Shown here: one piece after another, positions 20,110 through 28,810 of the stretch
How positions within the stretch are numbered: position 1 is the first letter of the stretch
Layout of the letters: each line of letters opens with the position of its first letter
Source of the DNA: Mucilaginibacter sp. PAMB04168
GTDB lineage: Bacteria > Bacteroidota > Bacteroidia > Sphingobacteriales > Sphingobacteriaceae
Length of the DNA: 64,000 nt
Assembly (NCBI RefSeq): GCF_039634365.2
Contig: NZ_CP155079.2
Location: 1,488,001 to 1,552,000, forward strand
Direction: 5' to 3'
Position numbers and translations under genes: made by a program
Notes under the pieces: model-generated
Told to the model about the DNA's origin: nothing
The model's input: the letters and a program-made list of their open reading frames with translations, nothing else
Database searches by the model: none

Positions 20110-20694
20110 ATGAAATCTATATGTGTATTCTGTGGTGCCAACTTTAACGGCGACCCTATGCTAACCGAGGCCATAGACCAATTGGCACAAGTAATGGTAA
20201 GTCGCGATATTACTTTAGTTTTTGGTGGTGGTCGGGTAGGGGTAATGGGTATGATTGCCAATGCGGTCCTTAAAAACGGTGGTAAGGCGGTTGGTGTTAT
20301 CCCCGAGTTTTTATTGAACAAGGAGGTTGGGCATACCGGTTTAACAGAGTTGCATGTGGTGCAAAATATGCATGAGCGCAAGCAAATGATGAATGATTTG
20401 TGCGATGGTATTATCACCTTACCGGGTGGCTTTGGTACGCTTGAAGAGTTTTTTGAAGTACTCACCTGGCTGCAACTGGGCTTGCACCAAAAGCCAATTG
20501 GTATTTTAAATGTAAACGGATTTTATGATTTTCTGTTGAAGCAAATGGACGTAATGGTAGAGCAACGTTTTTTAAAGCCTGTAAACCGCGACCTGGTATT
20601 AACCTCGGCCAGCGCTATAGAATTGGTGAACCTGATGGACGGATTTAAAGCCGAACCCGACGACGTATGGTTTAAAGACCGCAACCTGAGTTGA
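20110..20694 (+). CDS. LOG family (YgdH/PpnN-like) nucleotide 5'-monophosphate nucleosidase
   Basis: The family removes the base from nucleoside or cytokinin riboside 5'-monophosphates (phosphoribohydrolase activity). The frame opens at 20077, but Met12 at 20110 is the better start since MKSICVFCGAN is where the family normally begins; this gives 194 residues. The signature PGGFGTLEE is at 105-113 and the Rossmann-like nucleotide-binding segment is VFGGGRVGVMG at 37-47. Bacterial members are often named lysine decarboxylases by mistake; there is no PLP motif here. Cytoplasmic. Confidence 0.9.
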   Translation: MKSICVFCGANFNGDPMLTEAIDQLAQVMVSRDITLVFGGGRVGVMGMIANAVLKNGGKAVGVIPEFLLNKEVGHTGLTELHVVQNMHERKQMMNDLCDGIITLPGGFGTLEEFFEVLTWLQLGLHQKPIGILNVNGFYDFLLKQMDVMVEQRFLKPVNRDLVLTSASAIELVNLMDGFKAEPDDVWFKDRNLS

Positions 20695-20759
20695 GTTCGG
20701 AATTAACCGAGCATGAGGTTGCGAAAGTTGTAATAAAGCGGACAATTAAATAATCACAA

Positions 20760-20996
20760 CTATTCTACTGGCCGGTCTGACGGTAAATGAATACCATTGA
20801 GCCACTGCTCCAGGAAGCTGTCGATCTGCAATATCCGGATAGCCAGGTGTTCCATGTATCTGCGTCTCAGTTGTTTGGCTACAATGCTCTCGGTAAGGCC
20901 CAGGAGCTCTACCTGAATTTGCTCATCAATAGCTAACTGATTACGGCGCTGTTCTTCCAGCAAAGAAATAAAATAATCGTCGTTTATATACGGCAT
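20760..20996 (-). CDS. Small hypothetical protein, 78 residues
   Basis: I do not recognise this protein. It is mostly alpha-helical and charged (many Glu, Gln and Arg; LLEEQRRNQLAIDEQIQVE at residues 12-30), with no signal peptide or membrane segment. It lies 46 bases downstream of the 84-residue gene on the same strand, so both are probably one transcript that runs away from the XRE regulator gene at 21415. The context suggests a small regulatory locus, but that is inference. Confidence 0.55.
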   Translation of the reverse strand: MPYINDDYFISLLEEQRRNQLAIDEQIQVELLGLTESIVAKQLRRRYMEHLAIRILQIDSFLEQWLNGIHLPSDRPVE

Positions 20997-21042
20997 GGTA
21001 GACCAGTAATAAGGTGTAGTTAATTGTTTGGTTTTTGAATAG

Positions 21043-21297
21043 TTAAAAGATTGGAGAAGCGTCTATTGTAAAATTTTGTAGTTCGCCAGGTTGCAGGGCA
21101 AACAGTTTTTCCATAATAGCAACTTTTTCATGAGGAATGTCGCGGCTGTCGTTCAACCTGATATTTCTGTAATTGGCAAATGTTTTAGGACTAACGGCTA
21201 AGTATTGTGGTATCAAGCGTACGGCTTGTCGGTATTGTTTAACAGAAAGCTGGTTCAACAGTTCTTCTATACGGTACTTAAATTCAATTTCATCCAT
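21043..21297 (-). CDS. Small helix-turn-helix-like hypothetical protein, 84 residues
   Basis: Residues 25-75 (IPQYLAVSPKTFANYRN, IPHEKVAIMEKLF, LQPGELQNF) follow the pattern of XRE/Cro-type domains, in which a LxVSPxTF turn precedes the recognition helix and residues near EKLF.L.PGEL close the fold. It is therefore possibly DNA-binding; no family name can be given. The gene is transcribed away from the XRE regulator at 21415, and the 118-bp space between them contains a perfect 16-bp palindrome (21330-21345). The downstream neighbour at 20760 is probably in the same operon. Confidence 0.6.
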   Translation of the reverse strand: MDEIEFKYRIEELLNQLSVKQYRQAVRLIPQYLAVSPKTFANYRNIRLNDSRDIPHEKVAIMEKLFALQPGELQNFTIDASPIF

Positions 21298-21329
21298 AAA
21301 TTCTTCAAAAAGAAAATATTTTCCAAGTT

Positions 21330-21345
21330 TTGTAATATATTACAA
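21330..21345. promoter_or_regulatory. Perfect 16-bp palindrome, probable operator
   Basis: TTGTAATATATTACAA is an exact inverted repeat placed between two divergent genes for HTH-type proteins, 33 bases from the start of one and 70 bases from the other. The size and symmetry fit a dimeric XRE-type repressor site. Binding is inferred, and the region is AT-rich, which raises the chance of accidental symmetry. Confidence 0.5.
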
Positions 21346-21414
21346 CCACTAAGCTATATTAAAGTTTAGTAAAAGTGTAAAGTTAATAAACTTTTTTTTC
21401 TTAAAATTTTTTAA

Positions 21415-21819
21415 ATGGCTGAAAAACAACCTGATAATTTATTTGGTGTAATTGAGCGTAATATCAGAATACGCACAAAAGCCATGGGTATGACCTTAGC
21501 TGAACTATCCAAGCAAATTGAAATGACCGAAGCGGGCTTTTACAAGATGTTGGCTACAGACAGCATTAAAGTTAAAACGCTCAAAAAGATAAGCGAGGTT
21601 TTGCAAATACCCCTACCTGCTTTTTTAAACAACCAGTTAGCCGAAGCAGGTAATTCTTACCAAATGGCAGGGGACAATCTGCAACTGGCCGAGCCATCGG
21701 TATCTTACAGTAACGAGGGCGATATCCTGAAAAAGCAAATTAAACAGTTAAAAAGCCAGCTAAAAGACAAGGAAAAGATTATAGAGCTGTTAACCAAAAA
21801 GACAGAAGGGAAGAATTAA
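21415..21819 (+). CDS. XRE-family helix-turn-helix protein with C-terminal coiled coil
   Basis: A 134-residue cytoplasmic regulator. Residues 10-65 form an XRE/Cro-C1 HTH (ERNIRIRTKAMGMTLAELSK, with TEAGFYKML as recognition helix and LKKISEVLQIPLPAFL closing the fold). A Ser/Asn-rich linker follows, then residues 104-132 (ILKKQIKQLKSQLKDKEKI) are a charged heptad-like helix that probably mediates dimerisation. It has no ligand-binding domain. It is divergent from the small genes at 21043 and 20760 with the palindrome 21330-21345 between them, so autoregulation is likely. The target genes are unknown. Confidence 0.85.
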   Translation: MAEKQPDNLFGVIERNIRIRTKAMGMTLAELSKQIEMTEAGFYKMLATDSIKVKTLKKISEVLQIPLPAFLNNQLAEAGNSYQMAGDNLQLAEPSVSYSNEGDILKKQIKQLKSQLKDKEKIIELLTKKTEGKN

Positions 21820-22003
21820 AATATTGAATTTTAGGGATGCCATGTAAATGCGCTGACCAGTATACCCATGGCTTGCGCATGAGGTTATCTTATAAAGTAA
21901 ACTGATTTAAATAACTGACAAGTTGTTACTCCTACCACCGATAAATGCTCCTTTTATAAGGGCAATCTCATAATAATCATGTCAATTAATTGACGGTATG
22001 GCA

Positions 22004-22035
22004 TTTGTGGTATAGGCATTAAAAGCTTAAATTTG
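22004..22035 (+). promoter_or_regulatory. Bacteroidota-type promoter of trxB
   Basis: TTTG (22004-22007), 20 bases, then TAAATTTG (22028-22035); an exact match to both consensus boxes. Transcription would begin near 22042, which leaves a very short leader and favours the second ATG (22055) as translation start. Confidence 0.7.
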
Positions 22036-22054
22036 TAGCTTAATACTTATGCTG

Positions 22055-23020
22055 ATGTCTCAAGATACAGAACACGTAAAGTGCTTAATTATAGGTTCAG
22101 GTCCTGCGGGGTATACTGCAGCAATATATGCTGCCCGCGCCGATCTTAAACCTGTTTTATATACAGGTATGCTGGCTGGCGGCCAACTTACCCAAACCAC
22201 CGATGTTGAAAATTTTCCGGGCTACCCTAATGGTGTAATGGGCCCTGAAATGATGGAAGATTTGCGTAAGCAGGCCGAGCGCTTTGGTTCGGATATCCGG
22301 TTCGGATACATAAGTTCTGTAGATTTTTCGAGCCTGCCGCATAAAGTTGTAGTTGACGAGGTTAAGACCATTTTGGCCGATACTGTAATCATTTCAACCG
22401 GTGCATCAGCAAAATGGCTGGGACTGGAGTCTGAACAAAAGTTTAATGGCTTTGGTGTATCAGCCTGTGCGGTTTGTGACGGTTTCTTTTTCCGCGGTCA
22501 GGATATAGCCATAGTAGGCGCTGGTGATACCGCTGCCGAGGAAGCCACTTACTTGTCAAAACTTTGCCGCAAGGTATATATGCTGGTACGCCGCGAGGAG
22601 TTCCGTGCATCTAAGGCAATGGTAAGCCGGGTATTGAACACGCCTAACATTGAGGTACTTTATAACACCGAAACCAAAGAAATTGTAGGTAACGAGCAAG
22701 GTGTTAACGGCGTTGTTATTATCAATAACCGCACGCAGGAAGAAAGAACGCTGGATGTAACCGGCTTCTTTGTAGCCATAGGCCATCATCCTAACACCGA
22801 TATATTCAAAGGCTGGATTGATATGGACGAGACCGGCTACATTAAAACCAAGCCTGGTACTACACAAACGAATATCGAAGGCGTGTTTTGCTGCGGTGAC
22901 GCACAGGATAACGTTTACCGCCAGGCAGTAACTGCCGCAGGCACGGGCTGTATGGCCGCGCTCGATGCGGAGCGTTACTTAGCAGCTAAAGAAGCTGAAG
23001 AAATGATGGCTCATCAATAA
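22055..23020 (+). CDS. trxB: Thioredoxin-disulfide reductase
   Basis: FAD- and NADPH-dependent reduction of thioredoxin in the cytoplasm. Two ATGs are close together (22049 and 22055); the promoter position favours 22055, giving MSQDTEHVKC and 321 residues, the usual length. From this start the FAD motif GSGPAG is at 14-19, the redox-active pair is Cys138 and Cys141 in CAVCDG, the NADPH-binding motif GAGDTAAEE follows near 155-163, and the second FAD block (GVFCCGD) is near residue 280. Monocistronic: own promoter and terminator. Thioredoxin itself is not in the window. Confidence 0.97.
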   Translation: MSQDTEHVKCLIIGSGPAGYTAAIYAARADLKPVLYTGMLAGGQLTQTTDVENFPGYPNGVMGPEMMEDLRKQAERFGSDIRFGYISSVDFSSLPHKVVVDEVKTILADTVIISTGASAKWLGLESEQKFNGFGVSACAVCDGFFFRGQDIAIVGAGDTAAEEATYLSKLCRKVYMLVRREEFRASKAMVSRVLNTPNIEVLYNTETKEIVGNEQGVNGVVIINNRTQEERTLDVTGFFVAIGHHPNTDIFKGWIDMDETGYIKTKPGTTQTNIEGVFCCGDAQDNVYRQAVTAAGTGCMAALDAERYLAAKEAEEMMAHQ

Positions 23021-23041
23021 GATCATAATACAAAAACTTTT

Positions 23042-23070
23042 AAAAGCCGCCAATCTAAAGGCGGCTTTTT
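23042..23070 (+). terminator. Rho-independent terminator of trxB
   Basis: A 10-bp stem AAAAGCCGCC / GGCGGCTTTT with an 8-base loop, 22 bases after the trxB stop. Confidence 0.85.
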
Positions 23071-23192
23071 GCATTTATTACAACATTTAACCAGGTTATA
23101 AGAATGCCTTATTATACAGTTAACCTGTATTTAAGCTTTATTTTTGTAGTTTTAGACCTTTCCGGAAGTATACAATAATATACCTCGTCCGG

Positions 23193-24257
23193 ATGTTTAA
23201 GCTAATGAGATTAAAATTAACTTACCTAAAAAGTTTAGACGGTGTTAGATGCTTTGCTATCATAATTGTACTGTTGTTCCACTGCTTTTATGGCACGTTA
23301 AAAGGCGGCTGGCTGGGTGTTGATCTGTTTTTTGTTTTAAGCGGCTATCTAATCACTTCGCTACTTGAGATTGAGATAGCTAATACCAAGAAGCTGTCAT
23401 TTAAGAAATTTTATATCAGGCGGCTATTGCGGTTGCTGCCACCATTATTGGTATGTATTTTATTGGCCAATATACTTTGGTCCTACACAAACCCCGGTAA
23501 TCCTAACAGGTATTTGGCATCACTTGCCGCTTTTTTTTATTTTGCTAATCTCACGCCAGATGTGTTGGGTTCCTTGAGTCACTTGTGGTCGTTATCGGTC
23601 GAAGAGCATTTTTACTTTATATGGCCCGCTTTAATCTTTTATTTGATTAGCAAGCTCAAGTTTTCTCACCGGATTTATTTCATATTGTTACTTATCGTAC
23701 TAGTAAGTGCTCTCCGGTTGTTTTTATTTAATTACGATGGTGTAATTAGTTACGGTATATTTAGAATAGATACGTACAGGTTTACATTTACAAGGATTGA
23801 CTGTATGCTGATAGGTGCTGTGTTAGCCTACTGCCAGTTAAATGGCGTCAGTTTTTTTAATAACTCAAAGCTTAACTATAAAGCGCTGCTTTTACTTGTA
23901 ATGATGCTATTTACGGTTTTGCTTTTTACGCTCGACAAAGACAGCCGTCTTTTCAATAACGGCGGATTTCTGTTCACTAATCTGTTATGCGGTCTTTTTG
24001 TTTTGGCTGCAATTAACTTACCCGAGTATGGCCTTCTAACAAACAAAGTTGCCCGTTGGGTAGGAATGAGATCTTACGGAATCTACATCTATCATCCGCC
24101 TATATTTTTCTTTTTTGAGAGATTTAGAGAGAATCATAGTGTAGCCAATTTACTGCTTATAACTCTTATCCGCATTGCTGTGACTTTGCTTTTGGTGGAG
24201 GCTTCATACCGTTTTATTGAAATGCCTGTATTAAAGTTAAAAAGCAGATTTAAGTAA
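23193..24257 (+). CDS. Membrane O-acyltransferase, acyltransferase-3 (OafA) family
   Basis: A 354-residue integral membrane protein with about ten hydrophobic segments. The family transfers acyl (often acetyl) groups to cell-surface sugars. Family signs are the N-terminal LKSLDGVRCFAIIIVLLFH block (the final His is the conserved active-site His), LGVDLFFVLSGYL at about 40-52 and SLSVEEHFYFIWP near residues 132-144. It lacks the extra SGNH domain of longer members. The substrate is unknown. A perfect -7 box TATTTTTG is at 23139-23146 but without a -33 partner. It stands alone, not in a polysaccharide cluster. Confidence 0.9.
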   Translation: MFKLMRLKLTYLKSLDGVRCFAIIIVLLFHCFYGTLKGGWLGVDLFFVLSGYLITSLLEIEIANTKKLSFKKFYIRRLLRLLPPLLVCILLANILWSYTNPGNPNRYLASLAAFFYFANLTPDVLGSLSHLWSLSVEEHFYFIWPALIFYLISKLKFSHRIYFILLLIVLVSALRLFLFNYDGVISYGIFRIDTYRFTFTRIDCMLIGAVLAYCQLNGVSFFNNSKLNYKALLLLVMMLFTVLLFTLDKDSRLFNNGGFLFTNLLCGLFVLAAINLPEYGLLTNKVARWVGMRSYGIYIYHPPIFFFFERFRENHSVANLLLITLIRIAVTLLLVEASYRFIEMPVLKLKSRFK

Positions 24258-24438
24258 GGTATACTACAGGCTGGTTCTGAAAGGCCGGCATTTGTATTTA
24301 AGTAATATCTTATAAAGTGAACGCTTTTAAGAAACACGTTATAACATGAATTATGCTTTTTTCGTTCTAATGAATGGCAATGGCCCGAAATTCTATTAAC
24401 TTCACGGTTCGTTGTTATTAAACTGGTTAAATCTTTTT

Positions 24439-26751
24439 ATGTCTCTTAAGTTCCGTTTACTGTTCTGTTTAAATATCTTATTAGCTATCAGCACTTCGCA
24501 GGCTCAAACGCCTCCAACCGACCCTTACATGGGTATCATACCTGCCCCGGTAACGCTGCAAAAGCAGGCGGGTTACTTTACGCTAAGCCAGGAAACCATA
24601 ATACAAGCCGACTCCATTACCAACAAAGCTGTACAATTTTTAAGCGGCTACCTGCAAAATAAGTATATGCTTAAAAACCGTTTGCAGGCTTTTACAGGTA
24701 ATGCGGCCAACAATGCCATTGTGCTTACTGCCGCCGGTACCGAAAATTTGCCAGCTGAAGGTTATCGTCTTACTATAGCACCGCAGCAAATTACTATTGC
24801 AGGCAAAGGCGCTGGGTTGTTTTACGGCATTCAAACCCTAATGCAGTTATTACCGCTCGAAAGGAGCGCAACTGCTAAAATACCATGTGCCCGTATTGAA
24901 GACTATCCGCGCTTTGGCTACCGGGGTATACACCTTGATGTTTGCCGTCACTTTTTCCCGGTAGAATTTGTTAAACGTTACCTGGATTTAATGGCAGCAT
25001 ACAAGCTCAATACTTTTCACTGGCACTTAACCGATGACCAGGGCTGGCGAATAGAAATAAAAAAATATCCACGCTTAACACAAGTAGGCAGCCAGCGTGC
25101 CGAAACTTTGATTGGTAATTACCATGACCGTATGCCCCAGCAGTTTGACAATACGCCTTATGGCGGATATTATACACAAGAACAAATACGCGAGGTAGTA
25201 CAATACGCAGCCAGTAAGTATATTAACGTAGTGCCCGAGATAGAGATGCCCGGCCACGCTATGGCTGCGCTTGCAGCCTACCCAGAGCTAAGCTGCAATG
25301 CTAATCTAGAATATAAAGTATCGGGTACCTGGGGGGTGTTTAACAATATATTTTGCCCCACCGAAAAAACCTTCAGCTTTTTACAGGACGTGTTAACCGA
25401 AGTTATTGACCTGTTCCCGAGCAAATACATACACATAGGGGGCGACGAAGCGCCTAAAGTTGTTTGGAAATCATCGCCCGAGGCGCAGGCCATCATTAAA
25501 AGGCTGAAACTGAAAGATGAGCATGGTTTACAAAGCTATTTTATACAACGTATGGAAAAGTTTGTGAATAGCAAAGGTCGCAGCATTATTGGGTGGGATG
25601 AAATATTGGAAGGTGGACTAGCCCCTAACGCTACCGTAATGAGCTGGCGCGGCGAAGCTGGTGGGATAGCAGCTGCTAAACAAAACCATAACGTAATCAT
25701 GACGCCCAGCAGCAGTGGTTTGTACCTCGACCATGCACAGGCCAGGTCTGATTTGGAGCCACTAAGCATTGGTGGTTTTACACCTTTATCAAAAACATAC
25801 GCTTATAATCCGTTAACACCTGCACTTACCCCTGCTCAGCAAAAGTATATTTTAGGTGTACAGGCTAATTTATGGACTGAATACATAAGTACCGAAGCCA
25901 AGGCAGAGTATATGCTGCTGCCACGGATGATGGCTTTGTCGGAAGTGGCGTGGTCGCCCATTGCTAACAAGAACTATTCTGATTTTGCGGAAACGCGTTT
26001 GCCTGGTCATTTGGCCTGGTTAGATCAAAACAATATCAATTATCGTGTACCTGCGGCTATTGGTGCTAAGGATACATCATACACCGGCTCGCAATTAACC
26101 GTTAACTTGAAAGTACCTGTAGAAGGCGCCAAAATTTATTACACTATTGATGGCTATGAACCCACGTCAACAGATTTGGTTTATACTAAGCCTTTCACGT
26201 TAAATATTCCGGCAGAGCAATACCGCGAGATAAAAACAATCGTTATTACACCAAGCGGTAAGCGCAGTTTAGTAACGCGTACAGTGGTTTATAATCGTGC
26301 ACCTCTGCCTGCTGTTACCTTTGGCGGTAAAATACCTGGGGTAAAATATGAGTTAGTTGCCGGGTTGTTTACTAATACAGGCCAGTTGGATGGCGCACGC
26401 GTTTTAGATACAGGCGTGGTAAAAACATTTAACACAGCAGCCTTTAAAAAAGCTAACCGTACGTTTGGCGTTACTTACGAGGGTTATTTTAATATAGATG
26501 CTGATGGTAAATACATTTTTTCTACCCAATCTGATGATGGCTCGGTGATTTACATCGATGACCAGTTGGTGGTAGATAACGATGGTAAGCACAGCTTGTA
26601 CGAGCAACCAGGCGAAGTTTTATTGCAAAAAGGATTGCATAAATTTACTTTAAAGTATTTTGAAGGCGGCGCTTTTAGTACCTTACGGGTGTACCTGACT
26701 ATGCCAGGCAAACCTAAAGGCGAGTTTTCGGCAGAAACGATGGTGAATTAA
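24439..26751 (+). CDS. Secreted beta-N-acetylhexosaminidase, GH20, with PA14 domain
   Basis: An exo-acting hexosaminidase for terminal GlcNAc or GalNAc. The frame can be opened from TTG at 24412, but ATG at 24439 puts a standard signal peptide first (MSLKFRLLFCLNILLAISTS, cut after QAQ) and gives 770 residues. In this numbering the domains are GH20b (about 30-145), the GH20 TIM barrel (about 150-500) with HIGGDEAP and the catalytic pair Asp336-Glu337, a chitobiase-C-like beta domain (about 530-620, YYTIDGYEPT) and a C-terminal PA14-type sugar-binding domain (about 640-765, FSTQSDDGSVIYIDD). This architecture is typical of Bacteroidota. It acts in the periplasm or at the surface on chitin, peptidoglycan or glycan fragments. 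Confidence 0.93.
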   Translation: MSLKFRLLFCLNILLAISTSQAQTPPTDPYMGIIPAPVTLQKQAGYFTLSQETIIQADSITNKAVQFLSGYLQNKYMLKNRLQAFTGNAANNAIVLTAAGTENLPAEGYRLTIAPQQITIAGKGAGLFYGIQTLMQLLPLERSATAKIPCARIEDYPRFGYRGIHLDVCRHFFPVEFVKRYLDLMAAYKLNTFHWHLTDDQGWRIEIKKYPRLTQVGSQRAETLIGNYHDRMPQQFDNTPYGGYYTQEQIREVVQYAASKYINVVPEIEMPGHAMAALAAYPELSCNANLEYKVSGTWGVFNNIFCPTEKTFSFLQDVLTEVIDLFPSKYIHIGGDEAPKVVWKSSPEAQAIIKRLKLKDEHGLQSYFIQRMEKFVNSKGRSIIGWDEILEGGLAPNATVMSWRGEAGGIAAAKQNHNVIMTPSSSGLYLDHAQARSDLEPLSIGGFTPLSKTYAYNPLTPALTPAQQKYILGVQANLWTEYISTEAKAEYMLLPRMMALSEVAWSPIANKNYSDFAETRLPGHLAWLDQNNINYRVPAAIGAKDTSYTGSQLTVNLKVPVEGAKIYYTIDGYEPTSTDLVYTKPFTLNIPAEQYREIKTIVITPSGKRSLVTRTVVYNRAPLPAVTFGGKIPGVKYELVAGLFTNTGQLDGARVLDTGVVKTFNTAAFKKANRTFGVTYEGYFNIDADGKYIFSTQSDDGSVIYIDDQLVVDNDGKHSLYEQPGEVLLQKGLHKFTLKYFEGGAFSTLRVYLTMPGKPKGEFSAETMVN

Positions 26752-26870
26752 AAGTAATAAGGCCTCGGCATACTGCAGAGCACTATAAGCATTTTCTGTC
26801 TGCAATAATTCTATCGTTCAATTAAAAGAAGAATAGAACCCTAATTTAAACTATTGATAAAACCTGATTA

Positions 26871-27668
26871 ATGAAAATGAAGCAATACGTATACCTGCTG
26901 CTGGGCTATATGACGTTTGCGGCCGCATGTGGAGGCAACTCATCAGACAAAGCATCGGTGCCGGCACCTGCTGCTACGCAGGCTCCTAGGGTAATGGCGC
27001 CGTTCCGTTTCCATAAAACTATTGAGGTGTCTCCAGGGCAATATTATGATGTGCTTGCATGGGGCAGAGGATCGGAAAGTATGGGCGCTTTCGAAATTTT
27101 GCGGTCGGATTCGGCGTCCATGAAATATACCACCACCACAGGCGACTTAGAAGGCCGTATTGTGGATGTTTATAATGCCGATATGGATACTGATGGCGAC
27201 CCGGAGCTGTTCATTCATACCCAGGCGGCCGACAGCACCAATGCAGCAGAGGTATTTGCCTTTGAATATAAAGACGATAATGCCCGCAAAATTGATTTTC
27301 CGCGTCTTACTCGTTCGCAACGTAAAGGTTACAGGGGGAATGATAACTTTTTTATCAAAGACGGCAACTTGATGCGCGAGTTTGATGTATATGATGAAAA
27401 TGACTCACTGGCCAAAAAGCCTATTCAAAAGCGTCTTATTCAATATACTTTAAGGGGCAATAGCCTTTCGGCCGATCAGTTAAGTACCGATTCTGTAACG
27501 AAAGAAACAGCAATTGCACCAGTGGCAAGTCGAAATCAGCAAACGGAAACTCAATCGGGTTCTAAAAGTTCAAGCGTTCGCAAAAAATCAACAAGCCGGA
27601 GGTCGGTCAAGCGTCGCACATCATCGCGCAAAAAACAAACTACAAAAAAGCGTAGAAGACATAGATAA
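26871..27668 (+). CDS. Lipoprotein of unknown function with a very basic C-terminal tail
   Basis: A 265-residue protein with a lipoprotein signal (MKMKQYVYLLLGYMTFAAAC, lipid-modified Cys at about residue 20). The central part (about 45-190) is an acidic beta-rich domain with DADMDTDGDPELF-like spacing near residues 100-110, reminiscent of calcium-binding or integrin-like (VCBS/FG-GAP) repeats. The last 40 residues are extremely rich in Lys, Arg and Ser (KKSTSRRSVKRR, then RRRHR at the end). I do not recognise a family. The tail could bind lipopolysaccharide, peptidoglycan or nucleic acid. A strong terminator follows. Confidence 0.7.
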   Translation: MKMKQYVYLLLGYMTFAAACGGNSSDKASVPAPAATQAPRVMAPFRFHKTIEVSPGQYYDVLAWGRGSESMGAFEILRSDSASMKYTTTTGDLEGRIVDVYNADMDTDGDPELFIHTQAADSTNAAEVFAFEYKDDNARKIDFPRLTRSQRKGYRGNDNFFIKDGNLMREFDVYDENDSLAKKPIQKRLIQYTLRGNSLSADQLSTDSVTKETAIAPVASRNQQTETQSGSKSSSVRKKSTSRRSVKRRTSSRKKQTTKKRRRHR

Positions 27669-27671
27669 TTT

Positions 27672-27719
27672 AAAAGCCTTTCTTTAAACCATTTGATGAG
27701 AAAAGAAAGGCTTTTTTTT
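27672..27719. terminator. Bidirectional terminator between convergent genes
   Basis: A 14-bp perfect stem (27672-27685 with 27702-27715) with a T-run on the right and A-run on the left, placed between the stop codons of the lipoprotein gene (plus) and the aldo/keto reductase gene (minus). Confidence 0.88.
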
Positions 27720-27748
27720 ACAAGTGGAGAATAGGTAGAAGTTGGTGA

Positions 27749-28744
27749 TTAATCTACCAACTCTAATTTGTCTAGTTCGCCGGTTATGAAATTTATCTCC
27801 TCGGCGCTTAATTTTACATTAATGGCTTGAGCATTTTGGGTGGCTTGTTCTGCATTACGTGCACCTACCAGCGCTACGGTTATACCCGGCCGTTCAATTG
27901 TCCACCGTATAACCAACTGGCCTAATGTGGCATTCTTTTCGTCAGCCAGCGGCTTAATTTTACTCAGGAACTCGTTAGTGCGCTTAATATTCTCATCCTT
28001 AAAAAACTTTAGCCCGGCACGGTGATCACCTTCGCCAAACTGTTGGCCAGCTTTCATTTTACCGGTTAATAAGCCGCGTTCCATTGGGCTGTAAGCTAAA
28101 ATGCCTTTGTGGTTCTCGATGCAGTACGGCACCAGGTCGGCTTCTATGTCGCGTTTCACCATACTGTACGGAACCTGATTTGATGCCAGTTTAATCGTCT
28201 TTTCGGCCTCCTGCATTTGAGCTACGCTGTAGTTACTTACACCGGCTTCCCGTATTTTGCCTTGTTCCTGCAGGCGTAAAATAGCTTCCATTGTTTCGGC
28301 TATAGGCGTACTTTCGTCGGGCCAATGTATCTGGTACAAATCAACATAGTCGGTACCCAAGCGTTTAAGGCTGTCTTCACACTCTTTAATAATGCTTTCC
28401 TTGCCAGCATATTTGTATACGTCTAAGTCGTTGCCGTTATTATCTTGCGACTTGAAGCCAAATGTGCCTTTAACTAAATCCCAGCGCATACCATACTTGG
28501 TTAAGATCTGCACCTTATCGCGCGGAAGATCTTTAATAGCCTGGCCAACCAGCTCCTCACTTTTACCTTGCCCGTAAATGGGAGCCGTATCAATACTAGT
28601 TATGCCCTCGTCATAAGCTGCTCTCATGGCATTAATGGCATCCTGATCATCATTTCCGCCCCACATCCATCCGCCGGCAGCCCATGCGCCAAAAGTAATG
28701 GCCGAAACCGCCAGCTCTGTTTCTCCTAGTTTTCTGTATTCCAT
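27749..28744 (-). CDS. Aldo/keto reductase
   Basis: A 331-residue cytoplasmic NADPH-dependent oxidoreductase with the (alpha/beta)8 fold. The catalytic tetrad is visible: Asp (SIDTAPIYG, Asp52), Tyr57 (TAPIYG), Lys (TKYGM, near 84) and His (YQIHWP, near 138-143). It matches the YajO/Tas or IolS-like subgroup that reduces small aldehydes or ketones; the substrate is not deducible. The promoter candidate is at 28779-28810, and a dyad just before the start (28748-28769) may be an operator. Solitary gene. Confidence 0.92.
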   Translation of the reverse strand: MEYRKLGETELAVSAITFGAWAAGGWMWGGNDDQDAINAMRAAYDEGITSIDTAPIYGQGKSEELVGQAIKDLPRDKVQILTKYGMRWDLVKGTFGFKSQDNNGNDLDVYKYAGKESIIKECEDSLKRLGTDYVDLYQIHWPDESTPIAETMEAILRLQEQGKIREAGVSNYSVAQMQEAEKTIKLASNQVPYSMVKRDIEADLVPYCIENHKGILAYSPMERGLLTGKMKAGQQFGEGDHRAGLKFFKDENIKRTNEFLSKIKPLADEKNATLGQLVIRWTIERPGITVALVGARNAEQATQNAQAINVKLSAEEINFITGELDKLELVD

Positions 28745-28747
28745 ATA

Positions 28748-28769
28748 TGTTTAAATAGACGTTTAAACA
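28748..28769. promoter_or_regulatory. Dyad before the aldo/keto reductase gene, possible operator
   Basis: TGTTTAAA-N6-TTTAAACA: 8-bp exact arms located between the predicted transcription start (about 28772) and the start codon (28744), a classic repressor-site position. AT-rich, so symmetry by chance is possible. Confidence 0.35.
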
Positions 28770-28778
28770 ACATACCAC

Positions 28779-28810
28779 CAAAAATTTTGTTCGGTCTTAG
28801 TCATGTCAAA
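28779..28810 (-). promoter_or_regulatory. Promoter candidate of the aldo/keto reductase gene
   Basis: On the minus strand TTTG (28810-28807) is followed after 20 bases by AATTTTTG (28786-28779), one mismatch from TAnnTTTG. It would give a leader of about 28 bases. Confidence 0.5.

Noticed and set aside
20760..21819. Toxin-antitoxin module
   Set aside because: The regulator and two small proteins have the right size and layout, but none shows a known toxin fold and the order (divergent) is not typical.
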